From Hippasteria phrygiana (lineage: Eukaryota > Echinodermata > Asteroidea > Valvatida > Goniasteridae), in contig JAZGUH010000003.1 of NCBI GenBank assembly GCA_037893225.1, positions 1,116,001 through 1,180,000 on the forward strand: DNA of 64,000 nucleotides, read 5' to 3'. The notes beneath the pieces are model-generated. The model was not told where the DNA came from. It saw only the letters and a program-made list of their open reading frames with translations, and made no database searches. Each line of letters starts with the position of its first letter. Positions within the stretch are counted from its first letter, which is position 1. Below, in pieces: positions 51,067-61,894 of this stretch. A program made the position numbers and the translations under genes.

Positions 51067-54000
51067 GTAATGCTTAAATTTGTGTGTTCGCAGTAACAAC
51101 AAAAAGTATCACAACAACACTATGTTCACTTTAACCCTAACCCCCCTAGGCATTTTTACTAGGAAGTGTTCTCAACCTGTGAAAATTCAACACTGTGCAA
51201 GTATACCTATGGCACATTCTTTGGACTTAGACAAATTAGGGCATAGCTCCATTTAAAGTAATGGTACCAAGGCACTACAGCCCTGAACTCATCAAAATTA
51301 GACAAAACCTGCTGTTGGAGTTTGTAAGGCTTGGGGTAGTTAGGGTTAAATGAATATTTAGATCCATATCTGATACCTCCTTTAATCCACCTAATAGGAT
51401 TTGGAATAAAGATGTATGTTTATGGCACTTGTTTGAGCAACCGTCATTGCAAAGAGTATGTTCAACTTCACAACACTGTAAAGGCATCTGTCTCTATTTT
51501 CACTTTATTAAACTCGATAATAGTTCTAAACCTGGGGATAGCTAAGGTGTATGGGTGTGTTAAAACTGAAAGTCGAGTATTTAAAAAAACACCCAGTCAT
51601 GATGCCTTCTGGTCATTGTTCACAAAATGCGAATAGCATTTCTCTTTTCTCATCTTTTCTGTGTCGTTTTTGTTATCCATACAGATATGTTGAATACTGG
51701 AGACTGCGGTTCAGTCAGGAGCCATACACGGAATTTTGTACTTTAGTCAGGTCGAAATCGCCCACTAGCAGCTCGGATGATGGTGAGTTAAATCCAAATC
51801 CAACCTCCCCCTTCAGAATAAAATCAGATGAGCCAATCCCCCATTTTTTTTGTATTGGATATTTGTATTAAATGAAATATTTGCAGGGTGTCTGTAATGT
51901 ATATTTTCTGGTGTAACTGCTCCCGGCATCAAGAAACTCGGCTCACTATTGCTAGCCTTTAACATAATTAAACCATTCAATGTTGCATGAATACTGTATA
52001 TAACCTTAATAGAATGCCCAAGTCTCGCAACTGTCACTTTTTATCACTGAGGTGAATGTTTTGGTGTGAAAAACAGACTAGTCTGGCCTCAGACTCCTTG
52101 ATTTGTCTTTACCTCATTGCAGTATGAATGTGTGATTGTTCGGAGGTCAAATTTTTCATTCTTTTTTTGGTCATCAATTTGCAGTATTTCAAAATTGTGT
52201 AAATTGACATGCCCTGTTTCTGTCACAAAATCACATTATTGAAATTTAACAGCTAAGCCCATTCAGGAAATAGTTCCATAAAATAAACTGCCTTAAAGCT
52301 GTAGCTCTTACCTGATGTGTGAAGAAGTTCCATATGTTCAGAAAATCTCAGAATTTTATGTTACTGCCACCCAAGTTTTCTAATTGCCAAAACTCTGAAC
52401 GAGCCTCCTTAAATGGGGTTTGCTCCATCAAAAGAAGAAAAAAATAATACATTCTTTAACCCCAACAGTCCTGAATCCTCCAATTTTAATATGATTTTCC
52501 ACACATGCTGGGGAATTAGGGTTAAATGTAATACCTGTATACAACTGTGCAAACATCAAAAGCAAAACTAACAAATTATTATAAAAGACCTCACTTGAAA
52601 GTTAGTAAATAATAGTCTCAAGCAGCCTGTACAATCATGGCACCTGGTGTGCTGTTATTTTGTATCAATTTCCAGTGATGGTGGGCCGACTATCATTGGA
52701 AAAAACCTGCCTTTTTTTTTCTTTCAAATACTGCCCCTAATTTACCAAATTTAGTTAGTGCACTTTTTGTTTGCAGTCGGTTATACATCCGTAAATGGGT
52801 GCAAGCCAGCTAGTCTGGTTCTCTGACCTGACAATTCCCCGATGTCTATAAACTGTTTCGTTTGAAGTAGGGTCAGGGAACCAGACTACAATAACAGCAT
52901 TTTGTTCGTGGCTTTTCCAGCATCTATGAACATCAAACTAAAAACAGGTCATTGCAATAATATTTGCTATAAAATACTAACCCCCACATCCATTTCTAAA
53001 AATTACAGCAAAAGCAAATTATTTTTTTTTCATTCCCAGAAAGGCAGTATTATCTACTGTCGGACATCTCTCCAGAAGACAAGAGGTTGAGGGAGGAACT
53101 ACAGCTGAAGAGGTTGGATGCCATTCTCAGCACCCAGCAGCGAGAACGAGAAGATTCCACTTTCTCCAGGGGGTGTCTGTTTTGCCGGGAGCACTTCGAG
53201 GGGAACAGGGCAGCATTGTTCAACCACATGGCTTTCGATCACCACTTCAGTGTTGGCCAGCCAAATAACATTGGTAGAGACAAATTTCACATAAGCCCCC
53301 ATCTGTGCCCTTCTGGGTTGAAAGTGAGGCTCTGAGTGCTAAACAAACAGTGCTCTTCAGCACATCAGTTCTTGCATGCATACATCACGGCAAATGACAA
53401 CGCAGCGCACGGTCAGCATCGTCAAGTGGTACCGGTTCATTACAACAAAAATCATCCAAATTCATTTTTAATCCACATGATCGATGTTCATCTATTTCAC
53501 GGAACAATGATTCTCAAATTTACTTACCTGCATGAGATTGTATTTGGTCAACTCAATCAGTGATTTTACAAAATTTGCAACATTTTACTGTGTAAATTGC
53601 GCACGAATGAACGAGGCATAGGTTGTTTACTTAACACTGAACCTTGCTTTTCAAACCTAGAAGTGCGCAGATCGGTGCTATTTTCGTCCACGTACCTGGA
53701 TGTCTGCCGTACCTGCATTTCATAAATCAGATTATATTGTACTTGTCTTGATCATGTATTTAACTTTTCAAAAATAATAGTTTTATGATATCTGACTCAT
53801 TTTCACAGAGCGAGTCACATTTATGTCAAAAAAAGAAGAAAGGATAATTTTCAAAACCTGATAGGTCAATGTTCCTTAACGCTTTTTGTTTATATCTACA
53901 GTTTTTGCAAATGAGTTCCTGGACATTCTGGAAGACAAATTAAGCAAGTGAGTCTTTAAATAAATTGGTTTAAAGGAATGGATATGCAATGGATATCCAG

Positions 54001-57000
54001 TTTAACTCGTTTTTACACATATTACCATTTGTTATAAAAATACATGATCTAAATGCTTGTTTTCATTGGAGGTGAAAAAAGTGGTTGTTTTTTCTCAATT
54101 CTTATGAGATCCTTTCATCAGTGAATGCAATAAGGCAGTGGGGGGGGGGGGGGGGACTGCTCCTCCCCCCCCACTCCACCCCATTCTAGCTATGCCACTG
54201 ATTAGTACTTACAAACTGTTCTGTACAGGGAGGAATGGTATTTCCTGCAGATGATTTATAATTGCCCCACAGAACACTCATGCAACATCGGACACAATAA
54301 TCAAAAGAGCTCTAACAAATTGGTTCCATTTAACTTTGTATCTGACCAGTTTAAAGTGTCTGTACTGCGACAAGACCTTCAAGGACAGACCAACCCTGAT
54401 GGAACACATGCGCAAGAAGATGCACAAGCGACTCAACCCCAAGAACCCCATCTACGACAAGTTCTACGTCATCAACTACTTGGAGATGGGCAAGAACTGG
54501 GAGGCGGTGCTCTCGGAGGAGGAGGGGGAGGGAGAAGAGAGGGGAAGGAGATATGCGGCCGATGTTGTCGAGAAAGATGAGTGAGTGCAACAGATTTGGA
54601 TACTCATTGTGTCCATAGAATTATGTGGTAATAATTAGAGGGCACGCACTCTTTCCTGTACGTGCTGTGGTCAACTTCAACAAATCATAGCATTCATAGC
54701 AAAAGTTCAAAGTGGGCAAGTAGAATGTACAATACCTGGATGTACTTTCAAAATGGCTCTTTTCAAGATAGTTATGACTTCGTACTCGCACCCGCAAGTT
54801 TTATGATATAACTCTATGGTAGTGTCAGCATTCAAATGTGGGTTGGCTACTACGGCTGTAAAGCACATGAAGGCTGTGACAGTCGGGGGAATAGCATTGT
54901 GATGGCCGGGACCCAAGTTATCGGGCAAAAATCAGTCAGGAACCAGTTAAATACATCACATAGAATTTGGAGTGGTAACCTGTTTTGGGTTTGCTAAGCA
55001 ACATTAAAATTGGCAATTGGTCTAATAAAATTCCACGGTGCTACCAAGTGAATAGTTTTATGTTAACAGAGCATCCTTCCATTTTCCACTCTGTAATCGG
55101 CAAAGAGCTCGCGAGCTTCAGAGGCACAATTTGCTTAAAATTGTGACACAATGAGAGAATACTCCATGGCCGATTCAGCATTAGCACGACATAGCAGTGA
55201 AAAACCACTACGGTTGGCAAGATTTCTCTGCTATACTTAGACCGTGATCTTCAACCGCACCATTAAGGACTTACAGAGACAACAGTTCGAACATTCTGAA
55301 ATCTCATTTTTGTGTCTTCAGTGTGTGTTAAAATATTGCTCAAGCACTGCTGAAGTTTTAACCACTTGAGTACGGATGACGGCTTTAGCCACGGTTTGAT
55401 AAAAAAAACAATTTCCGGTTGACGTCTATACCCGCATTATTCATTCATTTGTTCACCTATTGTGTGCATTACGCTTGGCTGCACGAACCCATTTGGCATA
55501 CCAGCGCCGCGTCATAAAAGCCGTATTCAAGAGGTTAATTATAGGTGTCTGTAAGTGATTTTGTAGGTGAAAAATCAACAACATGTTTAGATATATTGTT
55601 TTGCTTGGAATGTATTAAAAACATTTTGTTGTATATTATGTCATGTTTCCTTAGCAACTGGGAGGACTGGGAAGAGGATTCTGGGATAGGTGCAGTCTGT
55701 CTGTTCTGTTCAGTCACTGCTGCCGATATCAAGAAGCTGGAGACTCATATGCTGTCTGTCCACAGGTTTGACCTCGAGCATATGAAGCAAGGTCAGGCTT
55801 TTCTTTGGTTTGATGTATCTGATGTTTCTGATATTATATTTGTATTATAGCTATTCGGTTAGGCGTAGTGCTAGGAGTAATTCCCTTCGTTAGTGCGATC
55901 TCATTTCATCATCAACCGCATAAGGGATCATTTCATGTTGTCTGAAAGTGGTGTCAATTGCATTAATGCTGGTTTTTTTTTGCAGTACCAGCATTAATGC
56001 CCAGCTGGCTAATATAATGGCCTCGTTTTTTTACAGGTCAGTGCACACATGCAGTTTTGTCATAGCAATATTTATGAGGAGTGTGTGGTCCTCTTCCAGC
56101 AAAGAATCCAATTGCGGCATCACTAATCCCCTGGCTCTCTAACCAATCCATTAGTGTTCCAAGCCAGAGCTCTTTAAACCTTCATTACAGCAAGACCTCC
56201 ACTTAAATAAAGTTCTTTGTCCACAGTTTGATCACTGCAAACTAGAAATCTTTGACAAGCCGACTTGACTTTAATGAACTCCAAACTCCAATTTTTTGTA
56301 CCATGATTCTTCAGTTATTCAAGCTGCCTGGCTTCCAATTCATCAGCAAGGTTTGAGGTAAGGAATGCGGTGCCGCAAAGAAAAACAGCAGTACCGCAAT
56401 CAATACCGCATCTGGACAATATGAAATGATCTCCTGCAAAATGAAAATGGCCGATAGACCTTTGAAGAAATGATGTCACGCTTTGTTTATACATGCATGC
56501 TTTAGATAGAGCAAGGTGAGACAACGTCTTCACCTTGTTCCTGAGCAGGATTAAAACCTGTGGCCTCTCTACCAACTGAGCTATCTCCGCCTATGTTGTT
56601 GGTCTTTGTCAATATTTTTGTTCGAGGGGCTCTATCCCGAAGTCATAAACCATTAATGCCGCATGGCTAGGGATCACGCCCCAACTTTACGATACAACCT
56701 GGAAAGTGGCAGTAATCATTTTTATTGAAGCCGTTTGTACATCCTTCATCCCAGGCCTGAACTTCTACCTGCAAGTGAAGCTGATCAACTACATCAGGCG
56801 CTGCGTCCACCAGAAGAGCTGCATTTGCTGTAGGGAGGTGTTTCCTAGCAGGGAGGTGCTGCTGGATCACATGACATCACAGGGGCACATGACACAACAG
56901 CCGGACAGACAGGACTGGGATCAGCCTCAGTGAGTTACAGCAGGCTATTTGGCCTTATTTACGATATCCTCAAACAAACTAGGCAACTGACTAGGTAATT

Positions 57001-57494
57001 TGAATGAATTTTCAAAGTTAACAAAGAAAACTGGCAGGAGCGGGATTTTAATCCGTGACCTCCGAAATACTGTACCATCCCCCCCCCCCCAATATAGGGC
57101 AAGATAGTTCAGTTGGTAGAGCACCGGTACGGTATTCCGGAGGTCGCAGGTTTTAATCCCGCTCCTGCCAGTTTTCTTTGTTTACTATATTTATTCAAAT
57201 TTACCTAGTCAGTTTCCCTTGGGGTTTGTTTGACGATATAAGTAAAAAAGTCGCAATATTTTCAAAATGTTGAAAAGAACCTCAATTACATTCCAGATGA
57301 ATGACTTTTTCTTACGCTCCAGGTATTTCTTCCCAACTTATGAGAACGACAGCCTACTTTGTGAGCTGGAAGACGATGACAATGATGAACTAGGGAGGAC
57401 AGAGAAGACGCCCATCATCGCCGAGGATGCTCCTGTGGCAAGAAGCAGCATCTTGAGAGATAAGGACGTACTCCAGGACTTATGGGAAAGCTGA
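50813..57494 (+). CDS. ZNF277: Zinc finger protein 277
   Basis: Eight coding exons (50813-51066, 51685-51782, 53040-53273, 53902-53947, 54350-54580, 55655-55791, 56755-56929, 57323-57494) join with consistent phase into 448 codons plus stop, against about 450 residues in the human protein. Five C2H2 fingers are visible, starting C-V-L-C, C-L-F-C-R, C-L-Y-C-D, C-L-F-C-S and C-I-C-C. Family stretches include S-P-E-D-K-R-L-R-E-E-L, R-F-Y/K-F-Y-V-I-N-Y-L-E-M-G-K, L-N-F-Y-L-Q-V-K-L-I-N-Y-I-R-R and Y-F-F-P-T-Y-E-N-D-S-L-L-C. ZNF277 is known as a nuclear C2H2 protein linked to Polycomb repression and to ribosomal protein uS5. Start: ATG at 50813, or in-frame ATG at 50840. A TGCACAG acceptor at 50813-50819 could instead join an upstream exon. 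A Penelope element sits just upstream. Confidence 0.93.
51685..51782 (+). CDS. ZNF277: ZNF277 exon 2
   Basis: 98 nt, acceptor ATACAG before 51685, donor GGTGAG after. Encodes Y-V-E-Y-W-R-L-R-F-S-Q-E-P, matching the conserved Y-W-R-x-R-F-x-x-Q-P segment of the family, then a Ser-rich acidic loop. Confidence 0.9.
52618..53012. mobile_element. Related TTAA-type repeat, copy 3 (degraded)
   Basis: Shares GGCACCTGGTGTGCTGTTAT and CTATAAAATACTAACCCCCA with the copies at 5868 and 31563. It ends about 28 bases before ZNF277 exon 3. Confidence 0.5.
53040..53273 (+). CDS. ZNF277: ZNF277 exon 3: second C2H2 finger
   Basis: 234 nt, acceptor CCCAG before 53040, donor GGTAGA after 53273. Encodes Y-Y-L-L-S-D-I-S-P-E-D-K-R-L-R-E-E-L, a helical Q/R/E stretch, then finger C-L-F-C-R-E-H-F-E-G-N-R ... 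N-H-M-A-F-D-H. Confidence 0.92.
53902..53947 (+). CDS. ZNF277: ZNF277 exon 4 (46 nt)
   Basis: Acceptor CTACAG before 53902, donor GTGAGT at 53948. Encodes V-F-A-N-E-F-L-D-I-L-E-D-K-L-S, matching the family's N-E-F-L-x-x-L-x-x-K-L linker between fingers two and three. It is too short to stand out as an ORF. Confidence 0.88.
54350..54580 (+). CDS. ZNF277: ZNF277 exon 5: third C2H2 finger
   Basis: 231 nt, acceptor ACCAG before 54350, donor GTGAGT at 54581. Finger C-L-Y-C-D-K-T-F ... H-M-R-K-K-M-H, followed by the invariant N-P-K-N ... Y-D-K-F-Y-V-I-N-Y-L-E-M-G-K block and a Glu/Gly-rich stretch. Confidence 0.93.
   Translation, partial: FKVSVLRQDLQGQTNPDGTHAQEDAQATQPQEPHLRQVLRHQLLGDGQELGGGALGGGGGGRREGKEICGRCCRER
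55356..55538. mobile_element. TTAA-type MITE family D, copy 5
   Basis: TTAACCACTTGAGTACGG ... TATTCAAGAGGTTAA, with GCTTTAGCCACGGTTTGATA inside. In a ZNF277 intron. Confidence 0.65.
55655..55791 (+). CDS. ZNF277: ZNF277 exon 6: fourth C2H2 finger
   Basis: 137 nt, acceptor CCTTAG before 55655, donor GGTCAG after 55791. Encodes N-W-E-D-W-E-E-D and finger C-L-F-C-S-V ... H-M-L-S-V-H, then F-D-L-E-H-M-K. Confidence 0.92.
56530..56706 (-). mobile_element. tRNA-like repeat with spacer segment
   Basis: Minus-orientation arm (ACCAACTGAGCTATCTCCGC) plus the spacer also seen at 18690-18800 (GGGATCACGCCCCAACTTTA). It ends about 50 bases before ZNF277 exon 7. Confidence 0.5.
56755..56929 (+). CDS. ZNF277: ZNF277 exon 7: fifth C2H2 finger
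   Basis: 175 nt, acceptor CCCAG before 56755, donor GTGAGT at 56930. Encodes G-L-N-F-Y-L-Q-V-K-L-I-N-Y-I-R-R, then finger C-I-C-C-R-E-V-F ... H-M-T-S-Q-G-H, then P-D-R-Q-D-W-D-Q. Confidence 0.93.
56972..57232. mobile_element. tRNA-like fold-back, head-to-head
   Basis: Two inverted tRNA-like arms with conserved tails on both outer sides (CAAACTAGGCAACTGACTAG ... CTAGTCAGTTTCCCTTGGGG), separated by a C run at 57069-57078. Lies in the last ZNF277 intron. Confidence 0.7.
57323..57494 (+). CDS. ZNF277: ZNF277 exon 8: C-terminus
   Basis: 172 nt, acceptor CTCCAG before 57323, stop TGA at 57492-57494. Encodes Y-F-F-P-T-Y-E-N-D-S-L-L-C-E-L, an acidic loop, P-I-I-A-E-D, and a short tail with S-S-I-L. 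Confidence 0.93.
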
Positions 57495-57651
57495 TGTCAC
57501 AAATATTTTGGACTATTTGACGTCTGCATTGTACCAATTAAGACCTGTAGCAGCGTTATCTTGAGGTGTTTTTTTGTGGAACGGCTTTACAGTCTTCGTG
57601 ATCATCTTGCTGCCCCTTGTCTTAAATCTACCACTGTGCATGACATTTATG

Positions 57652-57907
57652 TCTTGAGCGATGATGGCCATAGCCGCGGTTAGAAAAAGACCACCTGGGC
57701 CGGTTGACGTCCAGAGGTGCATTCCTGTGCATACACAATCCATTCATGTTTCAACTATATTGTTCTTGAATGGGCGTGTAATGAATAGATGGAGCTCATT
57801 CAAATGAAAGGGATGCTAATTGATTTCATTTATGCTTGGTTGTGCTGCACAGCCCCGTTCTTGGCAAACCAGCACCCCATCAGTAACAGCCGGAGACAAG
57901 GGGTTAA
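57652..57907. mobile_element. TTAA-type MITE family D, copy 6
   Basis: CTTGAGCGATGATGGCCATA at left, GACAAGGGGTTAA at right (to 57907). Just downstream of the ZNF277 stop, so probably in its 3' UTR or just past it. Confidence 0.6.
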
Positions 57908-58857
57908 ACAAAACAAAAACATTATATTTTGGCTTTGGATTTAAACAAAAAGCTATGAGTAAGATTAAAAAGTGATCATGATATTTTGCATGAAGGCAAT
58001 CAGCCCACCTTTAGTAGCCATTCTGTCCCCCGACTTTGAAACCAAAAAAAGACGCCACCATACTATTGTTAATACAGGATTTACATTTGAAATGGTCAGT
58101 TTGCACCTTTCAATGCTTTCTATTCAAATCATGGGCTGGAAAAATGTTTAAAAAAAATGTATTAAAATAGTGCGAATATCAATGTATACAATGAACTATG
58201 TTGAACAGTTATTGTATTCTAAGTTTGTTTTATTTTATTATCTACAGATATTTACACAATGAATGTGACATTCCCTTGCCAGCATAAATAAGTACATGCA
58301 TGCATATCATTTAAAAGTGCAATTTGAAATAAGGCCAAATTTCCATAGCATTTCAGATTAAACACTTGATTGTAGGTCCATTAACCCTAACTCCCTACTG
58401 CCTCTGCGGGGTACTGGACTAAATCCGCCAAAATCCATCAGTCGATTTTCTTTTTATACATGGGCTAATGGAACCACCACTGAAGTGTTGGTTGATGTTG
58501 ATGGACTTAGTACACATGCCTTATATGACAACACTACTACTGGATACTAGGCAAAAGTCATCAATTGCACCGGCACTGCTTCAGGCCTCCTGGACCAAGT
58601 CCATCATAATCCATCAATAATTTTTCACGCCAGGCCTTTAGGACCAAGTCCGCCAAAATCCAACAATTTTCTTTTTTTTTGGGGGGGGGGGGGGATGGAT
58701 TTTGGCGGATTTGGGTTAACCCCAACCGTCCCAAATTAAAGTAATGTATGAAACCTTGCCACATGCAAACCAAGAAATCACTTGAATGAGAAATGACACT
58801 ACATGTATTAACAATCTTCAGTTGTGAAATCAATTTTAAAATAAGAATGTAAACGTA

Positions 58858-58998
58858 CACTGTCCGAAACGTTGAGTTCTACTCTCACTCCGGTTCTTTT
58901 CAGAACCACATATTCTTCCCAGAAGAGATTATTTTCACATGGTGTCGCCCGCTATTCTCGTTTACATTCTTATCGTTTCCACCATGCAAAGCTTCAAA
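58858..58998 (+). repeat. Truncated copy of the hammerhead-like/hairpin repeat
   Basis: Starts inside stem II: ACTGTCC-GAAAC-GTTGAG, then hairpin GGTTCTTTTCAGAACC (58892-58907) and TTTTCACATGGTGTCGCCCG. The GAAA box is intact here. Confidence 0.5.
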
Positions 58999-59436
58999 AC
59001 GTAATTTATCAATTTTAAAATGTATTCATCAAAGCCCGAGACAGTTTCACTATTCCTATTGGTCCAGAGCCTGTCATGTGGGGGTGTGTTACAACCTTTG
59101 TATTTAATTTAAACTTGATGCATCAAAGCCAGTTCTCAGCCGATACTCAATGGTGAAAGAATTTTAGGTGCACGCACAAATGTAATAAAGTTTCACATTT
59201 TGTCCTTTTGACGGATCATTTTCCCTTGTATTCAGGGAAAACTGATCTGTACTTACTGATATCAGACAAGGAAGAAAATGTCAGGACACTTTATGAAGGA
59301 AAACCTGAGTTATCAACAATGGCCCGACATCCCAATCCATTTTAGTATCCCAGTTGAGATTCAAAAATTCTGGGTACACAAAGGTTTAGGGTAAGGAAGA
59401 AATCACTTTACCAATGACTCTCCCCCCAGGGATGCA

Positions 59437-59555
59437 GTTGAGTCCATCACAAGCTATTCAAATGAGCTTTGACAAAGGCATTCTTTTGTCATTGTTCATT
59501 CAGTTATTTGTGACCAGCTTTATGAAAGGACTTGCAAGGACTCGACTACAACTCT
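59437..59555. mobile_element. AAGTC-type repeat fragment
   Basis: CACAAGCTATTCAAATGAGC, GACAAAGGCATTCTTTTGTC and GGACTTGCAAGGACTCGACT match the family at 24439. Downstream of the TMEM167B stop. Confidence 0.5.
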
Positions 59556-59789
59556 GTCTTCCCCTCAACCCCCCCCCCCCCCCCACAAAGGATTCCACCA
59601 CCCTTTATCTCAAGCGCAGACTGATGAACTAGCTCATGACTATGATGCAGTGCAGTACCCCCTCGCTTGCTTCACTTGATGAAATGCTCCGTAATGTCTC
59701 AAGTCTCGGGGTCAATTGCTTCCTCTAAAGTTCAACTCTCCCAGAGGGGTCATCCCAGAGAGCTGTGGAGCGCCAACTTCCAACTTGGC

Positions 59790-59872
59790 TCATTTTAAGA
59801 ACAGTATGTAGAATCCCGTCAAGATGCAGGATGCTGCCACGACAAGGTGTAATCTAGTCCCAATGATGGAAG
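59790..59872 (-). CDS. TMEM167B: TMEM167B exon 3
   Basis: 83 nt. Minus-strand acceptor CTTGCAG, stop codon at 59790-59792. Encodes [13 protein letters not shown] and the second hydrophobic segment to the C-terminal Lys. Confidence 0.9.
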
Positions 59873-61607
59873 CTGCAAGTGGGATGAAAATTGGAGAAAC
59901 AGCATTGCGTAATCTCATACTCATTTACTGATTGTGCGTTTCGTGTTTCCCAGAGACTGTTCCATGAAGCAAAAGGAGTCATGCGCTCAGCCTCATACCG
60001 ATATAAACACGTACTGCAAACCTACGTTGTACTCTGCACGAAAAAGTCGCCGGGAAACCGCGCGGTGCATTCTGCGTGCGCAGGATCTGGAGTCCAACAT
60101 CATGCAGTGATGTATTACTGCACAGTCGAATAGTCGGGTCCAGTTTGAATGTATGTAAGAAAACGGACGATTTCGCTACGGGTGCCTCTTTTGGAATTGG
60201 ACTTTTCATTCGGATTGTAAGTGAACCTTAGTGTCTGCACCTTGATCCTAGAACTCTACTTGTATAAACCTCAGGTGGTGTATCTAGCATTTTGGAGGCC
60301 GTTGTAAGAGTGAAATCGGATGTTTTTCAGATAAATTTTCAGAAAAACCACACGACCTCTGCAGATGACCTTGGACCCTACTGTCGCCAGATCATGTCCA
60401 AATGTTAAAAAAGGCGACAGAGGGTCCAAGTTACTCGGACTAGCTCTATGGTGGGAACCTACTATCCAACAGCTACAACAAAGGGTCCCATGTTCACTAC
60501 TCAGCTCAACAATACCGAACAGTATTGCCTGCTCTTTGATCTTGTTCCGACTCACCTTTGTAAAATACGCCCAGAAAACCCTTCTTCTCTGAGAGGAACC
60601 ACTGTTTGAGACGAGGAACTCGTCTCATGTAGGCACAGGTACAAATGACTAAAAGCCCAAAGATGATCAGCCCATCGAAGGAGTAAGCTATTGTCAGAAG
60701 GGAAAAAAAAAATCAGTTCAATCAATGGAATCCCACTGGCGCATACACTCGTCTGAGTAACTAGTGTAGTCCAAGTGGGTTAACAAAACCGGGGAAAGAA
60801 TACCCAATCACACCGCCAAAAATCCAGCTGCAAATGTGCCACTTATAATTAGTTAATTCACAGTTCTTACATGCATGGGTCTGTGATAAAAAGGTTAACC
60901 ATGGAGTAAGGAAACTAAAAGTTGAGGGTCGAGGGAATAATCGCCCAGCATGCAATACATTTGTTGTTGACACATTTCAAGTTTGATAGAAATGTGTGCT
61001 AAATCAGTATCACAATTTCAACAGTTCTATTTAAAACAATTGGCAGAATAGGCCTACTACATTTAGCTCCAGAGACCTTTACAGATAGTACTTTTAGTAG
61101 CCATGTTACAACCCGGTATCGTAATTTTGTTAATGTAAAATCTTCTACAATGTATAACATATACAAGTACATGTACCTTCACAGCACATTCCTAGCTCAA
61201 CCGTGAGTTAATGATTTGACCGTGTGAAAAATAAGTCCAACTTGTAAAGTTATTCATCCCCTCCTCCTCCACTTCCATCCGTAACCCAGGCTCGGTCATT
61301 GGGTAGCCCTACAAATAGGGCTGTAAATGGTTCCTTTTTAACTTCTGGCTTTTTAATGGTGACAGTAAAAAGCCAGAAGTTAAAAAAGGAACCATTTACA
61401 GTCCTATTTGTAGGGCTAGGTCATCGGGTAAATCGCTCATCATTGATTTACGTCATCTTCGTGTGCAAACAACGAACTAAACATGCTAAACTCTTGTTTT
61501 GTAAGGAAAGAAAACAAACAATAACTTCTTGGTGAACCATGGAGGTACCTCCATGGGTGAACACAGTCGTCGTTTACACATATATCAGCATTCTTACCAT
61601 TCGTCAT
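59790..61607 (-). CDS. TMEM167B: Transmembrane protein 167B (kish family)
   Basis: Three minus-strand exons (61598-61607, 60556-60687, 59790-59872) give 74 residues plus stop, the same length as vertebrate TMEM167B. Protein order: M-T-N-A-Y-S-F-D-G-L, first membrane segment [11 protein letters not shown], a basic loop [16 protein letters not shown], then [13 protein letters not shown] and a second membrane segment ending F-Y-I-L-F-L-K. The family's human members are TMEM167A and B; S-E-K-K-G and G-T-R-L-H point to B. Kish proteins are Golgi-located and affect the secretory pathway. No frame exceeds 45 codons in any exon, so ORF scans miss this gene. It is tail-to-tail with ZNF277 (2.3 kb between stops). 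Confidence 0.9.
60365..60435. mobile_element. Small palindromic repeat
   Basis: CTTGGACCCTACTGTCGCC ... GGCGACAGAGGGTCCAAG; a related inverse copy lies at 63228-63312. In TMEM167B intron 2. Confidence 0.55.
60556..60687 (-). CDS. TMEM167B: TMEM167B exon 2
   Basis: 132 nt. Minus-strand acceptor ACAATAG after a T/C-rich tract, donor GGTGAG. Encodes Y-S-F-D-G-L through F-L-G-V-F-Y-K with the C-T-C-A-Y motif in the first membrane segment. Confidence 0.92.
61305..61417. mobile_element. 113-bp near-perfect palindrome
   Basis: AGCCCTACAAATAGGGCTGT ... TCCTATTTGTAGGGCT, with short flanking direct repeats GGTCATTGGGT / GGTCATCGGGT. In TMEM167B intron 1. Confidence 0.65.
61598..61607 (-). CDS. TMEM167B: TMEM167B exon 1 (10 coding bases)
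   Basis: On the minus strand, ACC-ATG-ACG-AAT-G is followed directly by donor GTAAGA. It encodes M-T-N plus one base of Ala, as at the start of vertebrate TMEM167B. A pyrimidine-rich leader lies just upstream. Confidence 0.85.
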
Positions 61608-61894
61608 GGTTGATTTAGTTATAATCGTACAAAAGATGAAACGTAGGAAGGTAGAGCTCTGCAAGACGTGTACATTTTAATCAGTGATTTTAATTCCTGG
61701 CGTTGTTGACGTGTAGTCAATAGCGCCCTCTAGTGATTATCCGCGAAATAAAAAAATAGACGGATGTGTTGCATGTTTTTTATGGACAAACACAGGCTGT
61801 TTCGTTCGGAGGGGAGGGGGTGGCTTGTGTTAGTTTGGATATAAAATGTGAATACAATAATTCATGTTAAAAAAAAAAAATGAGCACCAATAAA

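Larger units (their letters stand above)
57495..59789. other. Convergent 3' region of ZNF277 and TMEM167B
   Basis: No further gene seen. Holds a TTAA MITE, a G-run (58680-58694) within tandem ATGGATTTTGGCGGATT-like pieces, a hammerhead-like/hairpin repeat and an AAGTC fragment. Confidence 0.5.
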
